From Fonsecaea monophora (Eukaryota; Ascomycota; Eurotiomycetes; Chaetothyriales; Herpotrichiellaceae), in contig NW_019173979.1 of assembly GCF_001642475.1 (NCBI RefSeq), forward strand, positions 180,177-244,176: a stretch of 64,000 nucleotides of DNA, read 5' to 3'. The position numbers were made by a program, and so were the translations under genes. This document shows, in pieces, positions 22,263 to 32,774 of this stretch. Positions within the stretch are counted from its first letter, which is position 1. Every line of letters begins with the position of its first letter. The notes beneath the pieces are model-generated. The model ran no database searches. It was not told the DNA's origin and saw only the letters and a program-made list of their open reading frames with translations.

Positions 22263-23105
22263 ATGGCTGAATTACACATCTCGTCTACCCTCCCGCTCAA
22301 ATCGGGCCATAACATCCCAATCCTGGGATTTGGCACCTGCGAGAGCGCAACCTGTACCCAGTCTGCCCTGGTCGCCCTCAACAACTCGTACCGGCACCTC
22401 GATACTGCCCAGATTTACAAGAACGAGGCCGAGACGGGCGCCGCCATCGCACAGAGCCAGATCGATCCTTCCGAGCTATTCGTGTGCTCAAAGCTCTGGG
22501 AGGACATGTACTCCCGCGAAGGTGCCCTCGCGGGCGTCGAGGCCTCGCTGAAGAAACTCGGCCTCAAGTCCATTGACCTGTATTTGCTGCACACGCCTCG
22601 ACCAGGACCCCTGGCGAGGAAGGAAGCATGGCTGGGGCTCCAGGACGCGGTAGAGAAGGGCCTAGTCAAGAGCATCGGTGTCTCCAACTGGGCTCCCAAG
22701 CACATTGAACAGCTCATGACCGAGCAAGGCGTCTATATCGAGCCCGTCTGCAACCAGATCGAACTCCACCCCTGGAACCAACAGCGGCAGCTTGTGTCGT
22801 ACTGCAAGGCCAAGGGCATCGTGGTGGTGGCGTATTCGCCTCTCACACGGGGACGCCGGCTGAACGACGCGACCATCGTCTCACTCGCCGAGAAGTACGG
22901 CAGGACCCCTGCGCAAATCGTCCTGCGGTGGGGACTGCAGAAAGGCTTGGTCGTTATCCCCAAGAGCGATCGGGAACACCGGATCGTCGAGAACAAAGGG
23001 ATTTTCGGCTGGGAGATTTCCAAAGAGGATGTCGAAGTAATTGACGGGCTCGACGAGGGACAGAAGGCAAATCTAGGAGAGTGGGATCCCTATGCCTGGG
23101 ATTGA
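22263..23105 (+). CDS. Aldo-keto reductase
   Basis: One exon encodes 280 residues when started at the ATG at 22263, which aligns with the usual start of small AKRs; the frame is open further upstream but without family-like sequence. The catalytic tetrad is complete: Asp47 and Tyr52 (HLDTAQIY), Lys77 (CSKLWED) and His110 (LYLLHTP). The NADPH-binding C-terminal part includes GVSNWAPKHIEQL, NQIELHPWNQQ, AYSPLTRG and VIPKSDREHRI. It should reduce carbonyls to alcohols with NADPH in the cytosol. Its overall size matches the 2,5-diketogluconate reductase/xylose-reductase-like group. The physiological substrate is not evident from the neighbours. Confidence 0.93.
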   Translation: MAELHISSTLPLKSGHNIPILGFGTCESATCTQSALVALNNSYRHLDTAQIYKNEAETGAAIAQSQIDPSELFVCSKLWEDMYSREGALAGVEASLKKLGLKSIDLYLLHTPRPGPLARKEAWLGLQDAVEKGLVKSIGVSNWAPKHIEQLMTEQGVYIEPVCNQIELHPWNQQRQLVSYCKAKGIVVVAYSPLTRGRRLNDATIVSLAEKYGRTPAQIVLRWGLQKGLVVIPKSDREHRIVENKGIFGWEISKEDVEVIDGLDEGQKANLGEWDPYAWD

Positions 23106-23745
23106 TTGGCCGATAGACTGTGAGATTCCAGAGCCTCGCAGCGAGTCCGCCTCCAGTCTGTTTTTGTCTCGCAAGGAGTTGCAAATGGTCCGTTTCAGCA
23201 TATCATCGTACTGAGCCACGGCCTGTAATCTTTGCTAGGCTTCTCGTCCCAGCACCTGACTAACAGTGCATACCGCTCAGTTTGGGAATCTTGGATGAAC
23301 CTCTTGCGCCACTTCCGTCTTCGAACGTGTAAGAATTCGCTGGCGGTGCCCGTGAATCAAGTGATTGAGTCTGGTGATGGCCCTCGGAGCATTGTGCATT
23401 TTGCAGGCGGAGACGGCGACTGCGAAGGTCGAGAGAGTTTCGTCCGTGGCGACGAATCTTCTGCCTGCTCGTCTCGTTCTGTAGGTCAGCAACGGTACCC
23501 GGTCACGACATACAAAGGCCTGCCTAGGTCCGATGTGCTTCAACCCTTGCTCGATTGCCTGCTGAAAACACACAGCCTCTGGAATCCAAGGCACCACGGC
23601 GCCGCCGTGCGGTTTGAGCCAAAGCTAGGTCCACAAGCTGAGTGTTTGCCTTGGGTGTCTGCTCCCGCCTAGTATTGTAGCATGGCCATTCCTCGGACAT
23701 ATGGCGTGGCCAAGGAAAGATGCTCTGACTTTGGACAAGAAGCTA
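23106..23745. other. Intergenic between convergent genes
   Basis: 3' flanks of the aldo-keto reductase and the GatC-like gene. Two open frames of about 100-146 codons overlap on opposite strands here without recognisable motifs, and are treated as chance. Confidence 0.45.
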
Positions 23746-24786
23746 TTACTCCCCAGTCAATTCACCCTTGATATTCTTCGCACTCTCCTTCTTCGTCCCG
23801 TCGTGCTCTTTTTCGGGGATCTTCCTTTTGACGAAAAAGAACCGCCCCATCTTTCTACTCTCTGCGCCCTCTCCGAGAGCCCAAGGATCCTCAACCTTGC
23901 TCCAAGGCAACGGATCCTCCTCCCACGGCTGACTGTCCGTAGTGAAACTTGTGACCTGATACGTATCCCTCCTTCTCCTGATCGTGCCGTTCTTGCCCTT
24001 CTTCTCCTCGAGCGCAAGGAACTCGGCTAGCGTCGATCGGGTAATGGTGTGTTCTTGCCTGTGTTCAGAGGTTTCGTCGCGGATGGCCACAAGAGGTTCG
24101 ATCCCTGTTGTGTCGACTTTCTGGATTTCCTTGACGAAGTGGACTTGATCGCGCAGGTCCTGGAGCATTTGACCTTCTTCGGCCTTGGACTTGGGAAGAG
24201 GTAGAGCGGAGAGGCGGAGGAGGTGGTGGAGTTTGTCGCGCGTTATCTCTTTCGAGCCCGATGGAGACTCATCTTTCAACTGTGTCTGTGCTTCCGATGA
24301 AGTCCCGTCTGTCGCGGTAGCCGAGTCTGTCTTTCTAAGTCGGCGCGACGATGTGGGCAATAGCTGAGACACAGACCACGTAGGCTTCTCGAGAAGGGAT
24401 TCAATTTCTGGGGAGATGTCGATTTTCTTGACGAGCCTCAATTCCTTTTCGCGAGCTGGGCTGGTAACGGGTCCGGACAAAGCGGTGCGGATGTTGAACG
24501 CTTGTCGTGGAATTCTAGGCATCTCGAAAGGGAGAGGAAGATCGTCCAAAGTTTCCTCTATCCCATGGATGTGGTTCTTCTCTGCTAGCTGCTGAGAGTA
24601 GACCGTAAACATCGACGGCGCAGTTGCAAAGACCTGAGAGACGGTTAAAGCGGCATGGTGACGTCTTCTACGGGCCAAGTTCCTCGACCGCTTCGGCGGG
24701 GCTTCGTTGTGTTTGGACAGTTGGACGCAACACCATTTATCAACTGGGTATTGTTCCAGAAGCCACCTATACTTGCAGTTAATCAT
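23746..24786 (-). CDS. Glutamyl-tRNA(Gln) amidotransferase subunit C-like protein, mitochondrial
   Basis: The open frame has 346 codons. The core at about residues 185-270 matches GatC: DKLHHLLRLSALPLP, then MLQDLRDQVHFVKEIQKVDT and EPLVAIRDE, preceded by the fungal-type segment ISPEIESLLEKPTWSVSQLL. GatC clamps GatA and GatB in the complex that converts Glu-tRNA(Gln) to Gln-tRNA(Gln) in mitochondria. The 5' end is uncertain: the first 60 residues are basic but do not look like a clean targeting peptide, and a branch-like TTTAAC followed by CTCTCAG just before residue 52 could be an intron acceptor. The gene is divergent from the alpha-SNAP gene with only about 125 bp between the starts. Confidence 0.82.
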   Translation of the reverse strand: MINCKYRWLLEQYPVDKWCCVQLSKHNEAPPKRSRNLARRRRHHAALTVSQVFATAPSMFTVYSQQLAEKNHIHGIEETLDDLPLPFEMPRIPRQAFNIRTALSGPVTSPAREKELRLVKKIDISPEIESLLEKPTWSVSQLLPTSSRRLRKTDSATATDGTSSEAQTQLKDESPSGSKEITRDKLHHLLRLSALPLPKSKAEEGQMLQDLRDQVHFVKEIQKVDTTGIEPLVAIRDETSEHRQEHTITRSTLAEFLALEEKKGKNGTIRRRRDTYQVTSFTTDSQPWEEDPLPWSKVEDPWALGEGAESRKMGRFFFVKRKIPEKEHDGTKKESAKNIKGELTGE

Positions 24787-24911
24787 TGATCTCGAAGACT
24801 GTGCCCCCCATCACCTGCGTACTGCCCAGGACAACCGCAGAGTCCTGAGTAGCCCTGCACCTCGCACATACCACCCCAACTTTGTGACCGTCCTTCGATC
24901 CGACTTCACCC

Positions 24912-25845
24912 ATGGCTCAAGATCCCCGAGTATTACTGCAGAAGGCCGACAAGGCCGCCCAGGGTGCCGGCGGAGGATTCAGTCTATTTGGTGGGCGAGG
25001 AGAGAAATGGGAGAACGCAGCGGATCTCTACACACAAGCCGCAAATGCCTTCCGGGTACAGAAGCAGAGTAAGCAAGGCAGCAAAGACATTCTCTCCGTC
25101 CTCTCCTAATGTCCTCTATACAGATCTGGAAGCCGGGAAAGCCTTCGAGAAGGCCGCCTCAATCCAACAATCCAAACTCAATGAGCCCGATGATATGGCC
25201 AACACCCTCACCGAGGCCTTCAAAGTCTATCGAAAGGAGTCTCCTCAAGACGCCGCCCGCGTCCTCTCCACCGCCATACAACATTACACCGCAAAGGGTA
25301 ACTTCCGCCGCGCGGCCACACATCAACAAAACCTTGCCGAAGTGTATGAGATGGAAATTGGGGATCAGAAAAAAGCCCTAGAGGCGTATGACACTGCTGC
25401 ACAATGGTACGAGAGCGACAACGCCGAGGCACTGGCGAATAAATTGTATTTGAAAGTGGCAGACCTGGCGGCACTGGAAGGCGACTACCAGAACGCAATC
25501 GGCAAACTCGAAGCCGTGGCCAAGTCGAGTCTAAACAACAACCTGATGCGCTGGAGCGTCAAGGACTACTTTCTCAAAGCCGGCATATGCTATCTCGCGG
25601 CGGGTGACCAGGTGGCCACCAAGAGAGCGTTGGAGCACTATCGCGAGTTGGACGGCAGCTTTGCAAGCACGAGGGAGAACATGCTCCTGACGGACCTGGT
25701 GGGGTGCGTCGAGGAAGGGGACCAAGAAGGGTTTTCCGACAAGCTGTTCCAGTTCGATTCACTCAGCAAGCTGGACAAGTGGAAGACGACGCTGCTTTTG
25801 AGAGTCAAGAATGCGATTGAGAAGGAAGAGGAAGATTTTTCGTAG
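24912..25845 (+). CDS. sec17: Alpha-SNAP, vesicular fusion protein Sec17
   Basis: Two exons, 24912-25068 and 25124-25845, are joined at GTAAGC and CTATACAG to give 292 residues, the standard alpha-SNAP length. The start MAQDPRVLLQKADKAAQG leads into the membrane-loop segment GGGFSLFGGRGEKWENAADLY, followed by TPR-like helical hairpins (NLEAGKAFEKAASIQQ, AATHQQNLAEVYE, DYFLKAGICYLAAGD) and a C-terminus ending in acidic and hydrophobic residues. Sec17 recruits the AAA ATPase Sec18/NSF to SNARE complexes and drives their disassembly. Retaining the intron would stop the frame within 15 codons, so splicing is required. Confidence 0.96.
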
Positions 25846-26851
25846 ATGTTGCCCGCACCGAAGGGAGGCACGGAGGTATAGGCCACACGAATTTCAAGGA
25901 GCCGGCGTCAATGGCGTTTTCTTCGTGGAAGAATAAGACTCGATCTAGCTGTGCATCGGCTCTCTCCTGTTTCATCTGGAGACTCATCGTCCCATTGATA
26001 TACCTCACTCTAGGTATCCTCTACTGTGCATGTGTCTTTGTTATACGAGAGACTACCCACACCGGCACACCGGCATTGACATCGGATCGCACTCCCCTAC
26101 CCTACCCTACCCTACCCTATTCTACCACCATGACTACCAGAACTATCAAGGAAGCCAGGCTAGATGGATGGCTTAAATGGCTCAGTTGGATGAGATGTGT
26201 GGAACACACTCGCATACCTAGGTACTAAGCCCTCGATATGCACATACGTATACTTCTCAACCAGAACGCATGTTCGTCTTACATGTGCATGTGCATGTGG
26301 ACAATTGGATAGATTGATCGGCTAACTGATCGGCCGATGGGTTGCAATAGGGTGCAACATACAACAGACAACAGACAAATGTCCCGTACTGTATCGATCT
26401 ATCCATCTATCCATCTATCGATGATATGGGTGATAAACCCAGGTCATGGCATGACATGCACTTACTTCATGTTCTTTTTTTCAGTTTCCAGGTTCCAGGT
26501 TCCATCACATCAAATATATCGAATATCAAATATCAAAGACCAAGTATCAAGTATCAAGACACCAGTTGCCATGCGAGCATGCCATGCATAATGTATCGTG
26601 TATCGTGAGACACGTCTTTTTTAGTCTTGGCCTCTTTATACAGAGAGACAGAGAGATATCCCAATCCCGTCCGCCAAACAAATGCGCAGTCCAGCCCAGT
26701 CCAGCCCAGCAATTGATGATGGGATCCTCTTCGCAGGTAGATTTGCGGATAAAAACACAAACGCTGGTCCTCTAAAAATGCACATATAGTCAATCCCCTT
26801 GTATACACTGTCCCTCTTCCATCGTGGGTAGCTGCTGCGTGACCGTCCTTT
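25846..26851. other. Intergenic with simple repeats, between convergent genes
   Basis: Separates the 3' ends of the alpha-SNAP and PI 4-kinase genes. It is rich in short repeats: CCTAC units at 26095-26120, ATCTATCC units near 26398-26423 and ATATCAA/GTATCAA units near 26512-26560. No gene is visible. Confidence 0.6.
26095..26120. repeat. (CCTAC)n tandem repeat
   Basis: Five consecutive 5-bp units (the last CCTAT). Not the fungal telomere unit, which is CCCTAA on this strand. Confidence 0.85.
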
Positions 26852-29324
26852 TTAACACCAGGTGAAGAAGGGTTTCTTGCTCTTCACGGTTTCAAGCCTC
26901 TCCACAATTACTTTCCGTCGGTGTGTCGAGTCCATATCACTTGCTGCGGCATATCCTAAATCTCCCTCATCGACATCATCGCCCTCGTAGACGATGCTCG
27001 GGACGGTTTTGGCTTTGTGTCCCCCGTGGCCACTCCTTGTTGACATCGACCGTTGCCTTCGCGTGGAGCTGTTTTTCGAGGAGACGGTATTGCTGGCCGA
27101 AGCACCATCGCCGATACGACGGGGGAATTCGAAGCTGAAGCGTGTCTTGCCCTTCGCAGAAGGACGAGTGGGAAGTGTGTGAGCATTTGGATGATGACCA
27201 AGACTGCTGCGAGCTTCTCGAGCAAATTCCAGACTATCAAAACCAGGAGTAGTACCACCAAATCCACCATCGTCGCCGGGACCAGGCAGATAGCCGAGAT
27301 CTGCCGCGCTGTCCTCTCGGGTGAGGTCGAAGCGATTTGGATTGGGTAACTCGTTTGTCGGAGAGCCGAGGAGATCGTATTGTGGTGCTGGATGTCTGCC
27401 AGGCGGGGCAGAAGCGTAAGATGCCCCGATGTCCATCTCTTCTTGTTGCTGGTACTGGCGTGCTGCGCGGCGGTTCATCTCGGTAGACGGCACGCGCATT
27501 GGTATCGCCACAGGAACATCTACCAGGTCGTCCCAGACACATACTCTGGCTCGCCTGGTTAGCTCCAGAGGACCGTGATCCTCCTGCTTCAAGGTCTCCA
27601 CGACGTTCCAGGCTTGGCCCTTCATCACTGCAATTTGACGGGCAAACATGCTTTCCTTGAAATCGGCATCCAGTGAAAAAACCCTCCGTAGAGCGAGTTG
27701 GGTTTCGCTCCACCATGCGGTTGATGTCAGGAGAGGGAGGAAATGTTCACGAGTTCTCTTTGAAAATGGTTGTCCGATCAAAGAGACGGGCAAGAACAGC
27801 CAACCGAATGGAAAACTTCGCCACTGGAACATGGGTTAGCATAAGCCATGGGCGAGTCATAGACATACATACAGCATCTGGATGTTTCCAGGGCCATGAC
27901 AAACTATTGTCAATGGCCCCGATGGTGATGGAACACTGCATCTCCTGGGCATTCGAAGGGGTTCCTGATCGACTCTCCATCGCCTCATACCGTTTGTATG
28001 GCCTTGAAGTGTTCGACTCTGGTCGTTGTGGATGGATGTTGGGGCTTACTGATGCCGGTCGCAGGTGAGCATCCCCGTTCTCTGGGGTGCCGTTCTGTTT
28101 GGGCGGCTCGGCCACGATCGAGACTTCTTCCTTCTTCCAGTCGATTTTGATCATCCAGTTGTCGAGGCCTCTGTCAGTGTTACGCATGATGTAATCAAGA
28201 ATGACCAACTTCTCCAGTTCCTCCCGGAACGCCTGCCGTATGGTAGGCGTCCAATGAAACTTGGGCGCCTCCTCTGATGGCGGAGGGGAGACTACTCGAG
28301 GGGCTTCTTCGTCCTCGTCCTCGTCGTCAGAGCCTCGGCTGCCGGGAAGACAATGGCTCAAGGGCCTTCTCTTTCGTGTGTGTTCCATATCTGCTCGGAA
28401 TTCGGTAGCTTGGTCCGGCCAGGGGTTCTCGCGCAGGAAAAGATTGGCATCTCTGAATCCTTTCAAGAAGACCTGAAAACTACCAGGCTTTTCTGGTAGA
28501 CTTTTCTTCCCACCCCAGGTGCTTCTCCTTTCCCAGAAGTCGTAATAGAAGACCTTGGAGGATAGCCAGACGACATCGGTGTAGGGAACAATATACGTCC
28601 TCAACTGGGAATCCAAAACATATGCCGCAGCCTCGGACACATAGGACAGATTGGGGATCAGGCACGCTCGCCCAAAGGCGAAAGGCAGGAGATTTCTGTG
28701 CAGCCATTTTGTCCACTTGGGGTTCCTCGAGGCATACGGCTCTTCATCCTTGGGTTTGAAGACACCAACAACTTTGCCTTCACTGTTGCGGGCGAAATAG
28801 CTGCCTGAGCTACCTTGCGAAATCATTTTGGGATGTGTCCCAACCTCTATCGCGATTCTGACGCTTTCCACAATATCCTCGAATTGTTGTTTGGTCATTC
28901 TTTGTGTTTCGGCAGCAGTATAAGCAGCCAGATCGGCGGCGGTGTAAGGGTGTACGCCGGGGGGAGCCTGGAAGACAGAATGGTGTATCTCAAGTTGTTC
29001 CTCCTCTTGAGTCTTGCCCTTGACGGAGCTGATTTTGAATTTGGATGCGATCTCTTCTGCCCATCTCTCCAGCCGTGCGTTGATGGCTTTAATGTCCACG
29101 CCCGAGGAGTTGCTTCGTACTCGCCTCATGGAACGTCTGCGGTGATCGTGGTGAGCGCCGGAGCGCATCGACTCTCGCGGACCCGGTTGAATCGAGGCAT
29201 ACCGGGTTGTTAGGGGCGAGGATGAGTATATCTCGTCTCCGGAATCTTCGTCTCCCAACGGGCCGTCATCCTCATCGGCCTGCGCCAGGCGAGCGTAGCC
29301 AGAGGTCGGTCGCTGTCGAGGCAT
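26852..29324 (-). CDS. lsb6: Type II phosphatidylinositol 4-kinase (Lsb6)
   Basis: Exon 1 (29324-27873) and exon 2 (27823-26852) are joined across a 49-nt intron (GTATGT donor, GCTAACC branch, TTCCAG acceptor) in phase 0, giving 807 residues. The nucleotide-binding start is SQGSSGSYFARN with Lys in VGVFKPKDEEPYASRNPKW. The catalytic region is DYIMRNTDRGLDNWMIKIDW, and the metal-binding region reads IGAIDNSLSWPWKHP continuing after the splice into WRSFPFGWL. These are hallmarks of type II PI 4-kinases, which make PI4P on endosomal and vacuolar membranes; in yeast Lsb6 also acts in endosome motility. The N-terminal 90 residues and the last 200 are low complexity and probably disordered. A poly-acidic loop (DDEDEDEEAP) interrupts the kinase domain. 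Confidence 0.94.
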
Positions 29325-31071
29325 TATTTGTCGTCACCTCCCAGCAGAAGAGGGAGAAGAGGACAAGGTGTGGATGGTACGACGAAGACTCTCACATGCT
29401 GACGGCCGCGATGCTATGGGCAAAGTTTTATCGGTACCACAGGCACTCGAGCGGTCGGCATATAATGATTCTTCGAGCCACGTTCCACGAAACTTGGTTT
29501 GAAAGGGCCAGAAACGCGGAGGTGGTGAGCCGGATTTGTTTGACGAACAAAGTGCTTAGGTAGGCTTGGTAGGATAGGGTACGGTGACTGCGCCAATCAT
29601 TTTGTGCAGCCTTTGCATTAATATTATTTTACTTGTACTCGGTACAGAGGTCCTCAGTGGAATTATTGGGCACTCGACCGTAACAACTATGTACTTGGAT
29701 GCCTACTCTTCCTTGTGACGGCATTCTGTCTTCTGCTGCCCTGTTGGAGGGGAAGGACAACATTGTGCAGCTAAGTAACAACAGGCAATCCATTGTCTAG
29801 ATCGTAAACTATGACAGCTACTAATTCCCGTCTCTAAAAGTCCCCAATGTCCCCTTTGGAACTACCGTGAAGTCCTGATCGACGGCGACAATGCATACCA
29901 CCGGACGTTAGACGCAGACCTATACCTCGTCGGCCCCTCGTCTTGCAGTACAGACTGCTAATGTCCGTGGGATCGTCCCAGATAACATACCTAGATCTCC
30001 GGATATCGATTTTCTTTCTCCTAAAGCTCCGCGATCCTCCCTCGCCTTATCAGCCACGCGCCCGAAGACGAGCATTCAGGGCTCACCAGCCACAACTATA
30101 CCCTATCAGTCCAAGCAGTTGGAACCCTCATCGAACCTTACGCGAAGGGTTGCCGTTAATCTCGGACTGCGGGGCCTTTGATCGACAGTTGTTCTCTCCT
30201 TTGACGCGTGACATTGCTAGAACAGACAAGGAACCACAATAGGAGACGGTTGGATCCTTCTGTACCACGCGCATGGCAGTTGTAAAGTGGATCGAGTTTC
30301 ACCCTCGTAGTGGCCGCCAGAAGGTCTTGATTTGGGCGCCCTGGCCGGCGAGCCGCGCATCTTGAGTCGTGGAGCGGTAGCTTTTCTCAGATCGCCCTGC
30401 AGGCCGCAGGCAGTTTTGACGAGCTATTGATGTCCGTCTGCACATCAGTCCGTCAGAAATGACTTTGAGCGGCTATTTCACCCTCGTCCAAATTCGAGCA
30501 CTGGCTGTTTGGAAGCGGCTGGAGGCGCGTTAGGAGAAAAAGGGGCACTTCGGAAGCCGGTGCCTCCACCGTGAGATTGGACAATCTCCTGCACCTTTCC
30601 CCAGATTTGCTAACGCGCCGAATCAGCGCCACGCTGCTCTGCTACGAGTGTGTCGCCCCCGAGCCTGCATGAAGCTCGATTCGAAAGAACTACTCCAGAC
30701 TGTGCATTTCACACAATAGGGCTCCGGTTTTCGTGCTACGGACAGCGAGACACGAGTAACACTTTCTGCCGATCCTGGTCCGGCGGCCTTTGCACTGACC
30801 TGGGAGGAGAGCTCATCTCAACAAAAGCGTTTACGGTCAAGACAAGGCGCAATTAGACATACTGTTAGGCTTCTCGGCGGGACCAATATTGTCCTCGCGG
30901 ACCAGGATCCCCTCGATATGGGACCTCCACCCCTGACTCTGAGATTGTATTGGGTGAAGCAAAATACTCCAAGGTTCCCGTCTATCGATAGACGTGCTTT
31001 TCAGTCCTGCGATAACACATCCTCTGTCTTTATAACTTTTGATATATCGTCGTCGCTGACCGCATTGTAAC
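29325..31071. other. Intergenic, 1.7 kb
   Basis: Lies between the divergent PI 4-kinase and GATA-factor genes. It probably includes promoters and an untranslated first exon or long leader for the GATA gene, whose initiation codon was not located. Open frames here (for example 29943-30242) carry no recognisable motif. Confidence 0.5.
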
Positions 31072-31278
31072 AAGATACCTGTTGCATCTTTCTGCTGGAA
31101 CCCAAATATAACCTCAGTCCCTCACGGTCGCTTTTCACAAGCGTCCCTTTCACATCGAACCAGTTCCGACGAGACCACGGTTTGGTCTCAAACACCACTG
31201 ATCACGGCGTCCGCAGTTGCTCCCCCGCTCTTCCGGGCCTCAGTCCTTGACCCTATCTATCGCCAACCATCAACGCCC

Positions 31279-32774
31279 TTGAGTGACCCTAGGCTGGAAG
31301 AATATGGCTCTCTGAGACGAGATCCACAGCGAAGCAGCTCACCTTTACCGCCTCCGGCATTGCACGGGAAGGACATTTCGCGTCCGTCGTCAACCAATCT
31401 TCCGTACACGGGCAGTCATTTCTTCAATCAACCACAGTTCCATGCGAGAAGTGTGAGCTTCAATCTCGGGCGGGACTATCACTCCGAACCACGACCGGCA
31501 CTGCCAGGATTGTCGGCACTGACATCCCTGGCAGCAGCTGCACCACCGCCACCACCAACTGTCAGGTATGCCCAAGATGGAACGTTGGAAGACGCGGAGT
31601 GGAAAAAAGACGGGCATAAAGCTGACACACGGGCCACAGATCATTTTCGGGCAGCAGCTATGGTTCACAATTGAGTTATTCGGGTACAATGGCACCTGTG
31701 CCAACGCCTGGGATTGCAGGCAATGCTCCAGTAAGTGTCATTCTTTGTGTTACCTTAGTGTTTGTCTGGTGTCTCAGCCTGAAGCGCGGATTGATGCCAA
31801 GGCTGCATTGTGGCTGGCGCCGGTTTTTCTGTTGGTCGGTCACGGGGTTAAACTTCGGTTTCTTATCGTTATCGAAACCTGCGATTCCTGGGATTCGATC
31901 ACCACCCAAAATATCATGGCTGCTTCAATATCCTCAGGTGCTGACCAGAATGCCCCCTTTACGCAGCCTGTTTGTCAAAACTGCCAGACGTCAACGACAC
32001 CCTTATGGCGCCGCGATGAAGCCGGATCTGTCCTCTGCAATGCCTGCGGCTTGTTCCTCAAGTTGCATGGCCGCCCGCGACCCATCAGCCTCAAGACCGA
32101 CGTGATAAAGAGTCGCAATCGAGTCAAGACCTCGAGTCAAGGTCCGAAGAAGAAGGTCAGTCATATTCTGTAGTTTCCGGACTGCTAGATCTGCTTCTGA
32201 CACTGTAGCGCAGTTTGACCAGAATGGGAACCAGCCACCCCAGACCGACAGCCCGAACGGTATCAATCCTCACCGACGGGTGTCACAGATGGCAGCTTCC
32301 GTCGCCTCTGATAGATCGCATTCTCCCATATCACGAACCGGAACCCCTGCGGGTCATCACGACCCAAATATCGCCCCTCAACACCTCTTCGATGGGATAT
32401 CTGCCACGGGGGACTCGCACTATAACCATCACAACAACGGATCGCCGACCGACCAGTCTCTCAATCCACACGCCACGCAACCCTCTCCCAACGCAGCCTC
32501 CATGCACAACAGTCAAAATGCCGAATCGTCCATGAGCTACGAACAACTAGCTGCCCTCAACACGCGCCTGCGCACGCGAGTCTCCGAGTTGGAGGTCATC
32601 AACATGGTCTATCACGATAACGAACAGAATCTGTGCCGGGAACGGGACAGGGCCATCCAAGAGCGCGAAGAATGGAAACACAAGGCTGAAGAGCTGCAGC
32701 GAAGGCTCCGAGAGATTAACGACCAAGGACACATTGCAAAGAAGCCACGACTCTCACAAGAACCTAAAGAATGA
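31279..32774 (+). CDS. areB: GATA-type transcription factor, AreB/Asd4/Gzf3 family
   Basis: Coding segments fit 31279-31565 (open upstream to 31072 without an ATG, so the true 5' exon is unresolved), 31640-31730, 31949-32155 and 32214-32774. The single GATA finger reads CQNC...CNAC with 17 residues between pairs (TTPLWRRDEAGSVL in the loop), followed by the basic tail RPISLKTDVIKSRNRVK. The C-terminus has a long heptad-like coiled coil starting YEQLAALNTRLRTRVSELEV and running to LQRRLRE. A lone finger plus C-terminal coiled coil is the AreB architecture. AreB represses nitrogen-catabolic genes in opposition to AreA. The acceptor before the finger exon is the weakest call; GACCAG at 31941-31948 is chosen because it alone keeps phase. 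Confidence 0.85.

Noticed and set aside
26095..26120. Possible interstitial telomere repeat
   Set aside because: The unit is the 5-mer CCTAC, not CCCTAA. The window is clearly internal, with housekeeping genes on both sides.
31671..32105. 144-codon frame continuing through the second AreB intron
   Set aside because: It reads the GATA finger exon out of frame, so it is intron read-through rather than a coding isoform of the finger.
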